From Lachnospiraceae bacterium (GTDB lineage Bacteria > Bacillota_A > Clostridia > Lachnospirales > Lachnospiraceae), in NCBI GenBank assembly GCA_031262285.1, contig JAISHZ010000159.1, positions 1 through 6,497 on the forward strand: DNA of 6,497 bases, in the 5' to 3' direction. Below, one piece after another: positions 1 through 5,460 of this stretch. The translations under genes were made by a program, and so were the position numbers. Under the pieces are notes generated by a model. That model was given only the letters and a program-made list of their open reading frames with translations. It was not told where the DNA came from and made no database searches. Numbering within the stretch: the stretch's first letter is position 1; every line of letters begins with the position of its first letter.

Positions 1-156
1 TCATTTTCCCTTGGTCTCATCTCCACAGAACGTATAACACCCAAAACTCCCCTCGGCTCTGTGCGGTTCTGTGCTTCGATTGGCTATAAACATAGATCGG
101 CGAACGCGTGAACTGTAACGAAAAATCATATTCTGATGAAACCGTGTGAGCATTTC

Positions 157-186
157 TTGTATACCTAATGAAAAGTACTTTATACT
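157..186 (+). promoter_or_regulatory. Weak candidate sigma-A promoter for uppS operon
   Basis: TTGTAT at 157-162 (3 of 6 against TTGACA) and TATACT at 181-186 (5 of 6 against TATAAT) are separated by 18 nt and lie about 90 nt before uppS. The -35 match is poor, and a second -10-like GATAAT at 217-222 has no convincing -35. This is a guess from consensus matching only. Confidence 0.2.
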
Positions 187-245
187 TGTTGTTAGAACAA
201 ACAACAGGGAATTCTAGATAATGAATAATAAAGCGAATAACAAAA

Positions 246-261
246 GCGCGCTAAAGCGCGC
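246..261 (+). repeat. GC hairpin just upstream of uppS RBS
   Basis: GCGCGC (246-251), the loop TAAA (252-255) and GCGCGC (256-261) form a 6-bp all-GC stem with a 4-nt loop. It can also be read as a direct repeat of AAAGCGCGC at 243-251 and 253-261. It ends only a few bases before the Shine-Dalgarno site at 265-271 and is not followed by a T-run, so it is not an intrinsic terminator. In RNA it could affect ribosome access to uppS, but this is inference. Confidence 0.45.
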
Positions 262-275
262 AAGAAGAGGGATCT

Positions 276-992
276 ATGCTACAGAATCCGGAGCGCGTTC
301 CTAAGCATATCGCTATTATTTTGGATGGAAATGGGCGATGGGCAAAAGCGAAGGGACGCCCGAGAAATTATGGTCATGTCCAAGGAGCGAAAAATGTTGA
401 AATCATTTGCGAGGAAGCGTATCGTTTGGGGGTTGAATACTTGACGGTTTACGCTTTTTCGACTGAAAACTGGAACCGCCCCAAAGACGAAGTGGATGCA
501 TTAATGCGACTACTGCGTAATTATATGAAGACTTGTCTGAAAACGGCGCAGAAAAATCGTATGTGCGTCCGTGTTATCGGCGAAAAATCAAAATTAGACG
601 ACGATATTCGAGAACGTATTGCACAACTGGAAGAAGCGACCCAAGATAATGATGGATTGCATTTTCAAATCGCGCTCAATTATGGCGGGCGAGACGAAAT
701 ACTAAGAGCTGCCAAATCACTTGCAAGGGAACTTGGCGAGGGGACGGTGGAACTTTCCCGAGTAAATGAAGATTTCTTTGGTAAGTATTTGGACACAAGC
801 GGACTCCCTGATCCGGATCTTTTGATTCGCACGTGCGGAGAATTGAGATTGTCCAATTTTTTATTGTGGCAGTTAGCTTATACAGAGTTGTATGTTACTG
901 AAGTGCCGTGGCCTGACTTTACGAAAGAGGAATTGATTCGCGCAATGGAAGCATATAATCAAAGAGACAGAAGATTCGGGCTAGTTCATTAA
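276..992 (+). CDS. uppS: Isoprenyl transferase (undecaprenyl diphosphate synthase)
   Basis: This cis-prenyltransferase condenses farnesyl diphosphate with eight isopentenyl diphosphates to make C55 undecaprenyl diphosphate, the lipid carrier for peptidoglycan and wall polymers. It acts in the cytosol at the membrane face. The protein is 238 residues, normal for the family. The catalytic motif DGNGRWA is at residues 17-23 (Asp17), followed by NYGHVQGA, the AFSTENW segment at 60-66, NYGGRDE at 135-141, and the C-terminal substrate-binding region RTCGELRLSNFLLWQ from 185 with Glu204 in AYTE. Cys187 stands where Ser or Gly is usual. The ATG at 276 is supported by AGAGGG at 265-271. The gene starts a block with cdsA, dxr and rseP, the usual Firmicutes order. 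Identification is secure; the exact product chain length is inferred from the family. Confidence 0.97.
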   Translation: MLQNPERVPKHIAIILDGNGRWAKAKGRPRNYGHVQGAKNVEIICEEAYRLGVEYLTVYAFSTENWNRPKDEVDALMRLLRNYMKTCLKTAQKNRMCVRVIGEKSKLDDDIRERIAQLEEATQDNDGLHFQIALNYGGRDEILRAAKSLARELGEGTVELSRVNEDFFGKYLDTSGLPDPDLLIRTCGELRLSNFLLWQLAYTELYVTEVPWPDFTKEELIRAMEAYNQRDRRFGLVH

Positions 993-1008
993 GATCGACG
1001 AATCGTTC

Positions 1009-1015
1009 AAGGAGG
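1009..1015 (+). promoter_or_regulatory. Strong Shine-Dalgarno site of cdsA
   Basis: AAGGAGG lies 7 nt before the cdsA ATG at 1023, a near-perfect site at ideal spacing in the 30-nt gap after uppS. It fixes the cdsA start and suggests efficient translation from an uppS-cdsA transcript. Confidence 0.85.
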
Positions 1016-1022
1016 AAGCGGT

Positions 1023-1868
1023 ATGTTTGGGCCTCGTTTGGCAAGCGGCATCGTATTGGTTGTCTTCGCCTTTTTAGCCTTATTTTTCGGAGACTGGATC
1101 TTGGCTACAGTGTTATGTTTGATATCTGTGATAGGGTATTACGAGTTGACTTGCGCGCTCAAGTCACAGAAAGAGAGAACCGACCAATCACGAGCTTCTT
1201 TCAGTTCTCGTTTCAAAGACAATCAATTGGAGATAGTAGGTTATTTGGGAATCGGAGGGTTTTATAGTGCCCTCTATTTTTGGGATTCGTTCACTCCTCT
1301 TTTTGTAATCCCAATTGTGGTTCTTCTATTGCAGCTGTTCGTATATGTCATCCGTTTTCCGGCGTTTCATGTGGATCGTGTTGCGAAAACAAGCTTCTCG
1401 TTTTTCTATGTACCCATTTTGCTATCATTTGTTTATTTAACAAGGGAAGCGCCGGGTGGGAGTCGCCTAGTTTGGTTAATCTTAATCGGAGCGTGGGGAA
1501 GCGATACTTGTGCGTATGTGGTTGGTAAATTAATTGGTAAAAAACGTATTTTTCCTGTATTAAGCCCGAAAAAATCTTTCGAGGGCTGTATCGGTGGAGT
1601 CGTAGGTGCAGCTCTCATCGGTGGCGTATATGCCTATTTTGAACCGCTCTATGCGGGGCAATCTGTCGTTTGGCAGGTGGCGTTTATTTGTGCGGCAGCT
1701 TCTGTAATCGGTCAGGTGGGCGATCTTGCAGCGTCAGCGATGAAAAGAGATTATCAAATAAAAGATTATGGGAAGCTGATTCCCGGACATGGTGGAGTAC
1801 TGGATCGTTTTGACAGTATGCTAGCCACTGCGCCTGCAATATATATTTTAACAATACTGATCTTTTGA
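1023..1868 (+). CDS. cdsA: Phosphatidate cytidylyltransferase (CDP-DAG synthase)
   Basis: This integral membrane enzyme makes CDP-diacylglycerol from phosphatidic acid and CTP, the precursor of phosphatidylglycerol, cardiolipin and other phospholipids. The protein is 281 residues, a usual family size. Several hydrophobic segments are visible, roughly 9-38, 75-110, 126-140, 148-168, 190-205, 216-233 and 268-281. The family signature is complete at residues 238-264: Ser238, Lys241-Arg242, Lys247-Asp248, then PGHGGVLDRFD with His256 and Asp261/Asp264. Earlier conserved elements are GAWGSDTCAY (157-166) and SPKKSFEG (181-188). A charged loop of about 25 residues (46-70) sits after the first membrane hairpin and varies in the family. 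It is 30 nt downstream of uppS and almost certainly cotranscribed. The long repeat-rich gap that follows separates it from dxr. Confidence 0.96.
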   Translation: MFGPRLASGIVLVVFAFLALFFGDWILATVLCLISVIGYYELTCALKSQKERTDQSRASFSSRFKDNQLEIVGYLGIGGFYSALYFWDSFTPLFVIPIVVLLLQLFVYVIRFPAFHVDRVAKTSFSFFYVPILLSFVYLTREAPGGSRLVWLILIGAWGSDTCAYVVGKLIGKKRIFPVLSPKKSFEGCIGGVVGAALIGGVYAYFEPLYAGQSVVWQVAFICAAASVIGQVGDLAASAMKRDYQIKDYGKLIPGHGGVLDRFDSMLATAPAIYILTILIF

Positions 1869-1913
1869 TTAAACTGTACGCAAAGTTCTCCATACGTACA
1901 AAACACGCTATAT

Positions 1914-1950
1914 AGGTGAATACATGAAAGTGAAAGGTACACTTTCATAG
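1914..1950 (+). other. Possible 8-codon leader ORF A with RBS
   Basis: ATG at 1924 opens an 8-codon frame (MKVKGTLS) ending at TAG 1948-1950, with AGGTGA at 1914-1919 as a plausible ribosome binding site 4 nt upstream. The start codon lies inside a 9-bp inverted repeat, ATGAAAGTG (1924-1932) and CACTTTCAT (1940-1948), so an RNA hairpin could hide it. It resembles the dxr translation start (MKK) and may just be a decayed duplicate. There is no evidence that it is translated. Confidence 0.3.
1924..1948 (+). repeat. 9-bp inverted repeat (hairpin) in repeat copy A
   Basis: ATGAAAGTG (1924-1932) and CACTTTCAT (1940-1948) are perfect reverse complements around a 7-nt loop. No T-run follows, so this is not a typical terminator. 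An 8-bp version recurs in copy B at 2031-2052, which argues that the structure was retained through the duplication or is recent. Confidence 0.7.
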
Positions 1951-1981
1951 ATAGGATTGAAAAGTTCGCAAAATACACCAT

Positions 1982-2014
1982 GCGTACAAAGTACACGATG
2001 CGTACTTTGTACGC
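1982..2014 (+). repeat. 13-bp perfect inverted repeat with GTAC palindromes
   Basis: GCGTACAAAGTAC (1982-1994) and GTACTTTGTACGC (2002-2014) are perfect reverse complements separated by 7 nt. The right arm extended by two bases (2000-2014) is itself a palindrome, GCGTAC-TTT-GTACGC, so alternative pairings exist. It could be a pair of operator half-sites or an RNA hairpin. There is no T-tract to support termination. Confidence 0.75.
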
Positions 2015-2022
2015 TGTATAGT

Positions 2023-2059
2023 AGGATACGTGAAAGTGAAAGCACACTTTCATATATGA
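2023..2059 (+). other. Possible 9-codon leader ORF B with RBS-like site
   Basis: GTG at 2030 opens a 9-codon frame (MKVKAHFHI) ending at TGA 2057-2059, preceded by AGGA at 2023-2026. It parallels leader ORF A codon for codon over the first four residues, then diverges after a 1-2 base length change. This pattern fits duplicated DNA drifting without strong coding constraint. Translation is unproven. Confidence 0.25.
2031..2052 (+). repeat. 8-bp inverted repeat (hairpin) in repeat copy B
   Basis: TGAAAGTG (2031-2038) and CACTTTCA (2045-2052) pair around a 6-nt loop. It is the counterpart of the hairpin at 1924-1948, with the loop one base shorter. Confidence 0.7.
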
Positions 2060-2084
2060 ATGAAATGCGCGCGGATAGCACCAT

Positions 2085-2099
2085 GCGTACTTTGTACGC
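2085..2099 (+). repeat. GCGTAC-TTT-GTACGC palindrome before dxr
   Basis: This 15-bp perfect inverted repeat with a 3-nt centre is identical to 2000-2014 and ends 5 nt before the dxr Shine-Dalgarno sequence. Its position suits an operator or an RNA hairpin affecting dxr translation. No regulator is encoded nearby, so the role is open. Confidence 0.65.
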
Positions 2100-2104
2100 T
2101 ATAT

Positions 2105-2110
2105 AGGAGG
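2105..2110 (+). promoter_or_regulatory. dxr Shine-Dalgarno site with very short spacing
   Basis: AGGAGG ends only 2 nt before the dxr ATG at 2113, much closer than the usual 5-9 nt. The start is still well fixed: an in-frame TAG at 2104-2106 excludes an upstream start, and a downstream start would remove the N-terminal NADPH-binding motif. Confidence 0.7.
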
Positions 2111-2112
2111 AT

Positions 2113-3270
2113 ATGAAAAAGATAGCGGTATTGGGGTCTACAGGTTCCATCGGGACACAGACGCTCCAAGTGGTCAGAGATTCAGATGAACTGGAAATAG
2201 TCGCGTTAGCGGCAGGAAGCAATATTACCGAATTGGAACACCAGATACGAGAATTCCATCCATTGATCGCTGTCTTGTGGAAAGAAGAAGATGCTGCTCA
2301 ACTTCGTCTTCGCATAAGCGATCTCTCTGTGAAAGTCCTGTATGGCATGGAAGGTTTATTGGAAATCGCTATCATGCCACAAGCGGATCTATTGGTTACC
2401 GCTGTAGTGGGTATGATCGGCATCCGACCAACGATTGCGGCGATTGAAGCGGGTAAAGATATCGCGCTTGCCAACAAAGAAACCCTTGTCACAGCAGGAC
2501 ATCTCATTATGCCATTGGCACGAGCCAAAGGTGTTTCTATTTTACCGGTAGATAGTGAGCATAGTGCCATCTTTCAATCCTTACAGGGAGAGAATCAAAA
2601 AACCATTTCGCGAATCCTACTCACTGCTTCCGGTGGACCTTTTAGAGGGAAAGAGAGAGCGTTTTTGGAAAAGGTGACTCCGGCAGATGCGCTGAAGCAT
2701 CCTACTTGGAATATGGGGCGTAAAATCACAATAGATTCTGCCACATTAGTGAATAAAGGGCTGGAAGTCTTGGAAGCCGGATGGCTTTTTGGAATACCGC
2801 TACATCAAGTATGCGTGGTCGTTCATCCGCAAAGTGTGATTCATTCCATGGTGGAGTATCACGATGGCGCGGTCATAGCGCAGCTAGGCGTACCGGACAT
2901 GAAACTGCCTATTTCTTATGCGTTACATTATCCGAATCGAAAAGCAAGCGCTACCGGTCAACGACTTGATTTTTCTCATATGGCAAATCTGACTTTTGAG
3001 CAACCCAATACAAAACTTTTTTCCGCATTGACACTTGCTTATGAAGCGGGAGAAATAGGCGGAAGTATGCCGACAGTTTATAATGCCGCGAATGAAAAAG
3101 CCGTCAATCTCTTTTTGGAGGGAAAAATCTCATTTTTACAGATCACAGAATTATTAAATGATGCTATGAACGCGTTTCGAACGGATCGATTTTTCCCGGA
3201 TCCAAACGTTGCGCAAATTCTACAAACGCAACAAGCTGTTGAAAATTATGTGGAAGAGGTGCTTTTGTGA
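2113..3270 (+). CDS. dxr: 1-deoxy-D-xylulose 5-phosphate reductoisomerase
   Basis: This cytosolic enzyme converts DXP to 2-C-methyl-D-erythritol 4-phosphate with NADPH and a divalent metal, the committed step of the MEP isoprenoid pathway and the target of fosmidomycin. The protein is 385 residues, normal length. The N-terminal Rossmann motif GSTGSIG is at residues 8-14. Metal ligands appear as Asp147 and Glu149 in VDSEH and Glu218 in NKGLE. Substrate-loop residues include Ser173 in TASGGPF, His196 in KHPTWNMG, and Asn214-Lys215. The C-terminal domain with NAANEKAV (324-331) is present. No key residue is missing. Its stop overlaps the rseP start, so the two are translationally coupled. Isoprenoid units from this pathway feed UppS, encoded in the same block. 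The repeat-rich gap upstream suggests possible separate control from uppS-cdsA. Confidence 0.97.
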   Translation: MKKIAVLGSTGSIGTQTLQVVRDSDELEIVALAAGSNITELEHQIREFHPLIAVLWKEEDAAQLRLRISDLSVKVLYGMEGLLEIAIMPQADLLVTAVVGMIGIRPTIAAIEAGKDIALANKETLVTAGHLIMPLARAKGVSILPVDSEHSAIFQSLQGENQKTISRILLTASGGPFRGKERAFLEKVTPADALKHPTWNMGRKITIDSATLVNKGLEVLEAGWLFGIPLHQVCVVVHPQSVIHSMVEYHDGAVIAQLGVPDMKLPISYALHYPNRKASATGQRLDFSHMANLTFEQPNTKLFSALTLAYEAGEIGGSMPTVYNAANEKAVNLFLEGKISFLQITELLNDAMNAFRTDRFFPDPNVAQILQTQQAVENYVEEVLL

Positions 3271-4325
3271 CAATCGTTTTGTTTATATTGATTTTTGGGG
3301 TAGTTGTGATATCACACGAATTCGGACATTTCTTACTGGCGAAAACCAATGGTATCCATGTCGTGGAATTTAGTATCGGAATGGGTCCGACTCTATTTTC
3401 TTTTGGAAAAAAGGGAACCAAATACTCGCTCAAATTGTTACCGATCGGCGGAGCATGTATGTTTGAGGGAGAAGATGGTCTGGCTCTCAAAGAAGGCGAA
3501 ACACCAAGTGCCGGCGCTTTCCCGCAAGCCAATGTTTGGGCAAGAATATCAACCATTGTAGCAGGACCATTTTTTAATTTTATCTTGGCATATTTGATTG
3601 CTTTGGTCATCGTAAATATGGTTCCGAGTTGGGAACCGATTGCCTCTACCGTTACCGAAGGTGGCGCTGCTATGGAAGCAGGACTGCAAGACGGAGATCG
3701 TATTTTGCGAATCGGCAATGATCGAATTTATTTATATGATGAGATTATGTTATATTCCCAAACCAATCAAGGGAAAGAAACTACGATTCAATATGAACGC
3801 AATGGAGAGAAATTTACAAGCAAGCTGACCCCCAAATGGGATGAAGAAAGCGGTAGGTATATGTTGGGTATCGCTTACCAAGTTCAATATGCGGATACAA
3901 GCGGACTTGGTGCGTTAAAGTACGCGTGGTACGAGATGCGGTACAGCGCCATAGCCACATATAAGAGTCTCGGGATGCTTTTGACCGGAAGGGTTGGTCG
4001 AGAGGATGTCGCAGGACCTGTGGGAATCGCTGTAAATGTAGTCGGTGAAACCTATGAAGTCGCCAAAGAATATGGATGGAAAAGTGTTCTAACCAGTATG
4101 CTCAATATTACCTTACTCTTGTCCGTCAATCTCGGGATCTTAAATTTACTCCCCCTCCCGGCGCTAGATGGAGGTAGACTGGTATTTTTGATTTTGGAAG
4201 TCATTCGTAAAAAGCCGGTTCCTCCGGAAAAAGAAGGAATCGTTCATTTTGTGGGATTAGTTTTTTTCATGGGATTAATGGTTTTCCTATTGTTTAATGA
4301 TATTTCCAACATCTTCATGAAATAG
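3267..4325 (+). CDS. rseP: RIP metalloprotease RseP (site-2 protease, M50)
   Basis: This membrane zinc metalloprotease cuts substrates inside the bilayer; in known systems it releases sigma factors by degrading anti-sigma factors and clears signal peptides. The active-site HEFGH is at residues 17-21 in the first membrane segment. The third zinc ligand lies in the NLLPLPALDGGRL segment (293-305, Asp301). A single PDZ domain spans roughly 125-190 (AGLQDGDRILRIG). Hydrophobic segments occur at about 1-16, 96-120, 278-298 and 326-345. At 352 residues it is shorter than the roughly 420-residue Bacillus RasP: LPIGGACMFEGED is followed closely by ARISTIVAGPFFNF, without the insert I recall in RasP. 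This compact form fits Clostridia. The GTG start overlaps dxr in a GTGA, with AGAGGT at 3255-3260 as ribosome binding site. Substrates here are unknown. Confidence 0.95.
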   Translation: MTIVLFILIFGVVVISHEFGHFLLAKTNGIHVVEFSIGMGPTLFSFGKKGTKYSLKLLPIGGACMFEGEDGLALKEGETPSAGAFPQANVWARISTIVAGPFFNFILAYLIALVIVNMVPSWEPIASTVTEGGAAMEAGLQDGDRILRIGNDRIYLYDEIMLYSQTNQGKETTIQYERNGEKFTSKLTPKWDEESGRYMLGIAYQVQYADTSGLGALKYAWYEMRYSAIATYKSLGMLLTGRVGREDVAGPVGIAVNVVGETYEVAKEYGWKSVLTSMLNITLLLSVNLGILNLLPLPALDGGRLVFLILEVIRKKPVPPEKEGIVHFVGLVFFMGLMVFLLFNDISNIFMK

Positions 4326-4367
4326 CGTTGGTCACTTTCAAACACACGAATCAGAACGCGTATATAA

Positions 4368-4461
4368 GGTACACACGCACACCTACGGTACAAACGCGTA
4401 CCTACGGTACACACGCACACCTACGGTACACACGCACACCTATGGTACGCACGCCACCTAT
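4368..4461 (+). repeat. Five tandem copies of a 19-bp unit
   Basis: The unit is GGTACACACGCACACCTAC. Copies 1 (4368-4386) and 3 (4406-4424) are identical. Copy 2 (4387-4405) has three differences, copy 4 (4425-4443) ends in TAT, and copy 5 (4444-4461) is 18 bp and more diverged. There are no spacers, so it is a direct tandem array and not CRISPR. A 14-bp stretch of each perfect unit alternates purine and pyrimidine. Junctions read ACC-TAC-GGT, and at 4398-4410 this becomes the palindrome GTACC-TAC-GGTAC. The array ends just before the moxR start, so copy number could alter expression or reflect strand slippage. Confidence 0.9.
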
Positions 4462-4467
4462 GGTGGC
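4453..4467 (+). repeat. GCCACC-TAT-GGTGGC palindrome at moxR start
   Basis: This perfect 6-bp inverted repeat around a 3-nt centre overlaps the last array copy and ends 2 nt before the ATG at 4470. In RNA it could pair the GGTGG segment that might otherwise serve as a ribosome binding site. The arm-3-arm layout matches the palindromes upstream of dxr. Confidence 0.6.
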
Positions 4468-4469
4468 AG

Positions 4470-5432
4470 ATGGGATGCAATATGATCAACGAAGGCGAGA
4501 GTTTCTTAGTTCGGATGCAGGACAACATCGGGAAAGTGATGATTGGGAAAGAGCAGACGCAAAAGCTTTTGCTCAGCGCATTATTGGCGGAAGGACACGT
4601 TCTTTTTGAAGACGTCCCGGGAACGGGCAAGACCATGCTTGCGAAGACATTAGCAAAGTCTATGGGCGCGCAATTCGCACGAATTCAATTCACACCGGAT
4701 TTGCTTCCCGGTGATCTGACTGGAATCAATCTATACGATCGATCGAAAAATGAGTTTGTCCTTCGAAAAGGACCCGTTTTTACGAATTTTTTGTTGGCAG
4801 ATGAATTAAACAGAGCGACACCCAGAACACAAGCCGGGCTTCTGGAATGTATGGAAGAACGGCAAGTCACGATCGACGGCACTTCTTATATTCTTGCGAA
4901 TCCATTTTTTGTCGTAGCTACACAGAATCCGATTGAAACGGCGGGTACATTCCCTTTACCGGAGGCACAACTAGATCGATTCCTCATGCGCCTTTCGATG
5001 GGGTTACCCACACCGGAGGAAGAAAAAGCGATCTTGGCGCGTCATTTTGATCAAGAACCGCTTGTAACGCTATCTTCAGTGTTGTCATTGGACGAGTTAT
5101 CAAAAGCAAAAGCACAAGTCAGACAAGTCTTCGTACATGATTGCATCAGACAATATATTGTAGAAATCGTGAATGCGACGAGAAAGACGGACAAGGTGAC
5201 ACTGGGAGTCAGTCCAAGGGGAAGCTTAGCGTTGCAACGCGCCGCGAAAGCATACGCATGGCTTAGTGGCAGGCTTTATGTAATACCGGACGATATCAAA
5301 GCCCTCGCGGTTCCTGTACTTTCACACAGACTGATATTGGGGTACGGATATGGTCAAAGTGAAGATAGCCAAACTGTCGTAAAGGCGATTTTGGAGCAAG
5401 TACCGGTACCACTGGAAGATGTATCCGTTTGA
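4470..5432 (+). CDS. MoxR-family AAA+ ATPase
   Basis: This is a cytosolic ring-forming ATPase of the MoxR class, thought to act as a chaperone that remodels or activates partners, often VWA-like or DUF58 proteins. The protein is 320 residues, typical. Walker A is GTGKT (51-55), Walker B is LLADELNR (108-115) with Asp111-Glu112, sensor 1 is in VVATQNP (Asn153), the arginine-finger region is AQLDRF (Arg170), and sensor 2 is GVSPRGS (Arg250). A MoxR-type lid domain follows to the C-terminus. The start is uncertain: ATG 4470 is preceded by GGTGG only 3 nt away within a palindrome, while ATG 4482 (Met5, MINEGESF) has only a weak GGGA-like site. The DUF58 gene 28 nt downstream is the expected partner. 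No cellular role can be named from sequence. Confidence 0.93.
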   Translation: MGCNMINEGESFLVRMQDNIGKVMIGKEQTQKLLLSALLAEGHVLFEDVPGTGKTMLAKTLAKSMGAQFARIQFTPDLLPGDLTGINLYDRSKNEFVLRKGPVFTNFLLADELNRATPRTQAGLLECMEERQVTIDGTSYILANPFFVVATQNPIETAGTFPLPEAQLDRFLMRLSMGLPTPEEEKAILARHFDQEPLVTLSSVLSLDELSKAKAQVRQVFVHDCIRQYIVEIVNATRKTDKVTLGVSPRGSLALQRAAKAYAWLSGRLYVIPDDIKALAVPVLSHRLILGYGYGQSEDSQTVVKAILEQVPVPLEDVSV

Positions 5433-5447
5433 TGTTCCATCCAATGA

Positions 5448-5453
5448 GAGAGG
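5448..5453 (+). promoter_or_regulatory. Shine-Dalgarno site of the DUF58 gene
   Basis: GAGAGG lies 7 nt before ATG 5461. Two upstream ATGs (5432 and 5444) are in another frame that stops at 5471-5473, so this site and 5461 define the start. Confidence 0.65.
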
Positions 5454-5460
5454 CACAGCC

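Larger units (their letters stand above)
1..275. other. Non-coding leader upstream of uppS
   Basis: No convincing gene is visible here. The minus-strand frame through 1-204 would have to start at TTG, has no family resemblance and no good ribosome binding site. In many Firmicutes frr (ribosome recycling factor) sits just upstream of uppS; no frr end is visible, so this gap is at least 275 nt. Small structures present are a direct repeat TCTGTGC at 58-64 and 68-74, a 10-bp palindrome AAAGTACTTT at 172-181, and an inverted repeat GTTGTT/AACAAC at 188-193 and 200-205. A promoter for the uppS operon probably lies here, but only weak candidates can be seen. Confidence 0.6.
1869..2112. repeat. Repeat-rich cdsA-dxr intergenic region
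   Basis: This 244-nt gap holds three related units. Copy A (1888-1949) and copy B (from about 1995 to 2054) align over about 55 bp from CGTAC to CACTTTCATA. Copy C (2079-2120) runs into the dxr start. Each unit has (CACC)ATGCGTAC, a 3-5 nt centre, a GTACGCT-like arm, TATA(T)AGG, a ribosome-binding-like purine tract, a start codon and AAA codons. CACCATGCGTAC is identical at 1976-1987 and 2079-2090. Copies are offset by 106 and 85 bp, so this is not a regular array. No T-rich terminator hairpin follows cdsA. I infer local duplication of the dxr start region, possibly with a regulatory role. Confidence 0.75.
4326..4469. other. rseP-moxR intergenic region
   Basis: This 144-nt gap has no terminator hairpin after rseP. 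It contains CACTTTCA (4333-4340), a TATATA-AGG stretch (4361-4369) resembling ACGCTATATAGG upstream of dxr, then the 19-bp tandem array and a palindrome next to the moxR start. A frame can be read through the array from TTG 4328, but 19 is not a multiple of 3, so the peptide does not repeat unit by unit. I see it as non-coding. Confidence 0.65.

Noticed and set aside
1..204. Minus-strand reading frame of 67 codons
   Set aside because: It needs a TTG start, has no good ribosome site or recognisable motif, and is antisense to a likely operon leader.
1924..2014. Intrinsic terminators at the hairpins after cdsA
   Set aside because: The stems are not GC-rich enough and none is followed by a T-run.
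2007..2018. Promoter with TTGTAC as -35 and CTGTAT/CTATAT as -10 upstream of dxr
   Set aside because: The two elements are nearly adjacent, far from the needed 16-18 nt spacing.
1869..2112. T-box or other known riboswitch upstream of dxr
   Set aside because: No T-box consensus sequence, no terminator/antiterminator pair, and no riboswitch core I recognise is visible.
1766..2222. Minus-strand frames across the cdsA-dxr gap
   Set aside because: They arise because the gap is rich in palindromes; they run into cdsA and dxr antisense and show no family motifs.
3164..3718. 184-codon minus-strand frame under rseP
   Set aside because: The plus strand encodes an intact M50 protease with HEFGH and PDZ; the antisense frame is a shadow.
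4368..4461. CRISPR array
   Set aside because: Units are 19 bp, contiguous without spacers and diverged; no cas gene is in the window.
4328..4609. Plus-strand frame from TTG 4328 through the tandem array
   Set aside because: It reads through a 19-bp non-triplet repeat and then overlaps the clear moxR frame; no SD and a low-complexity peptide.
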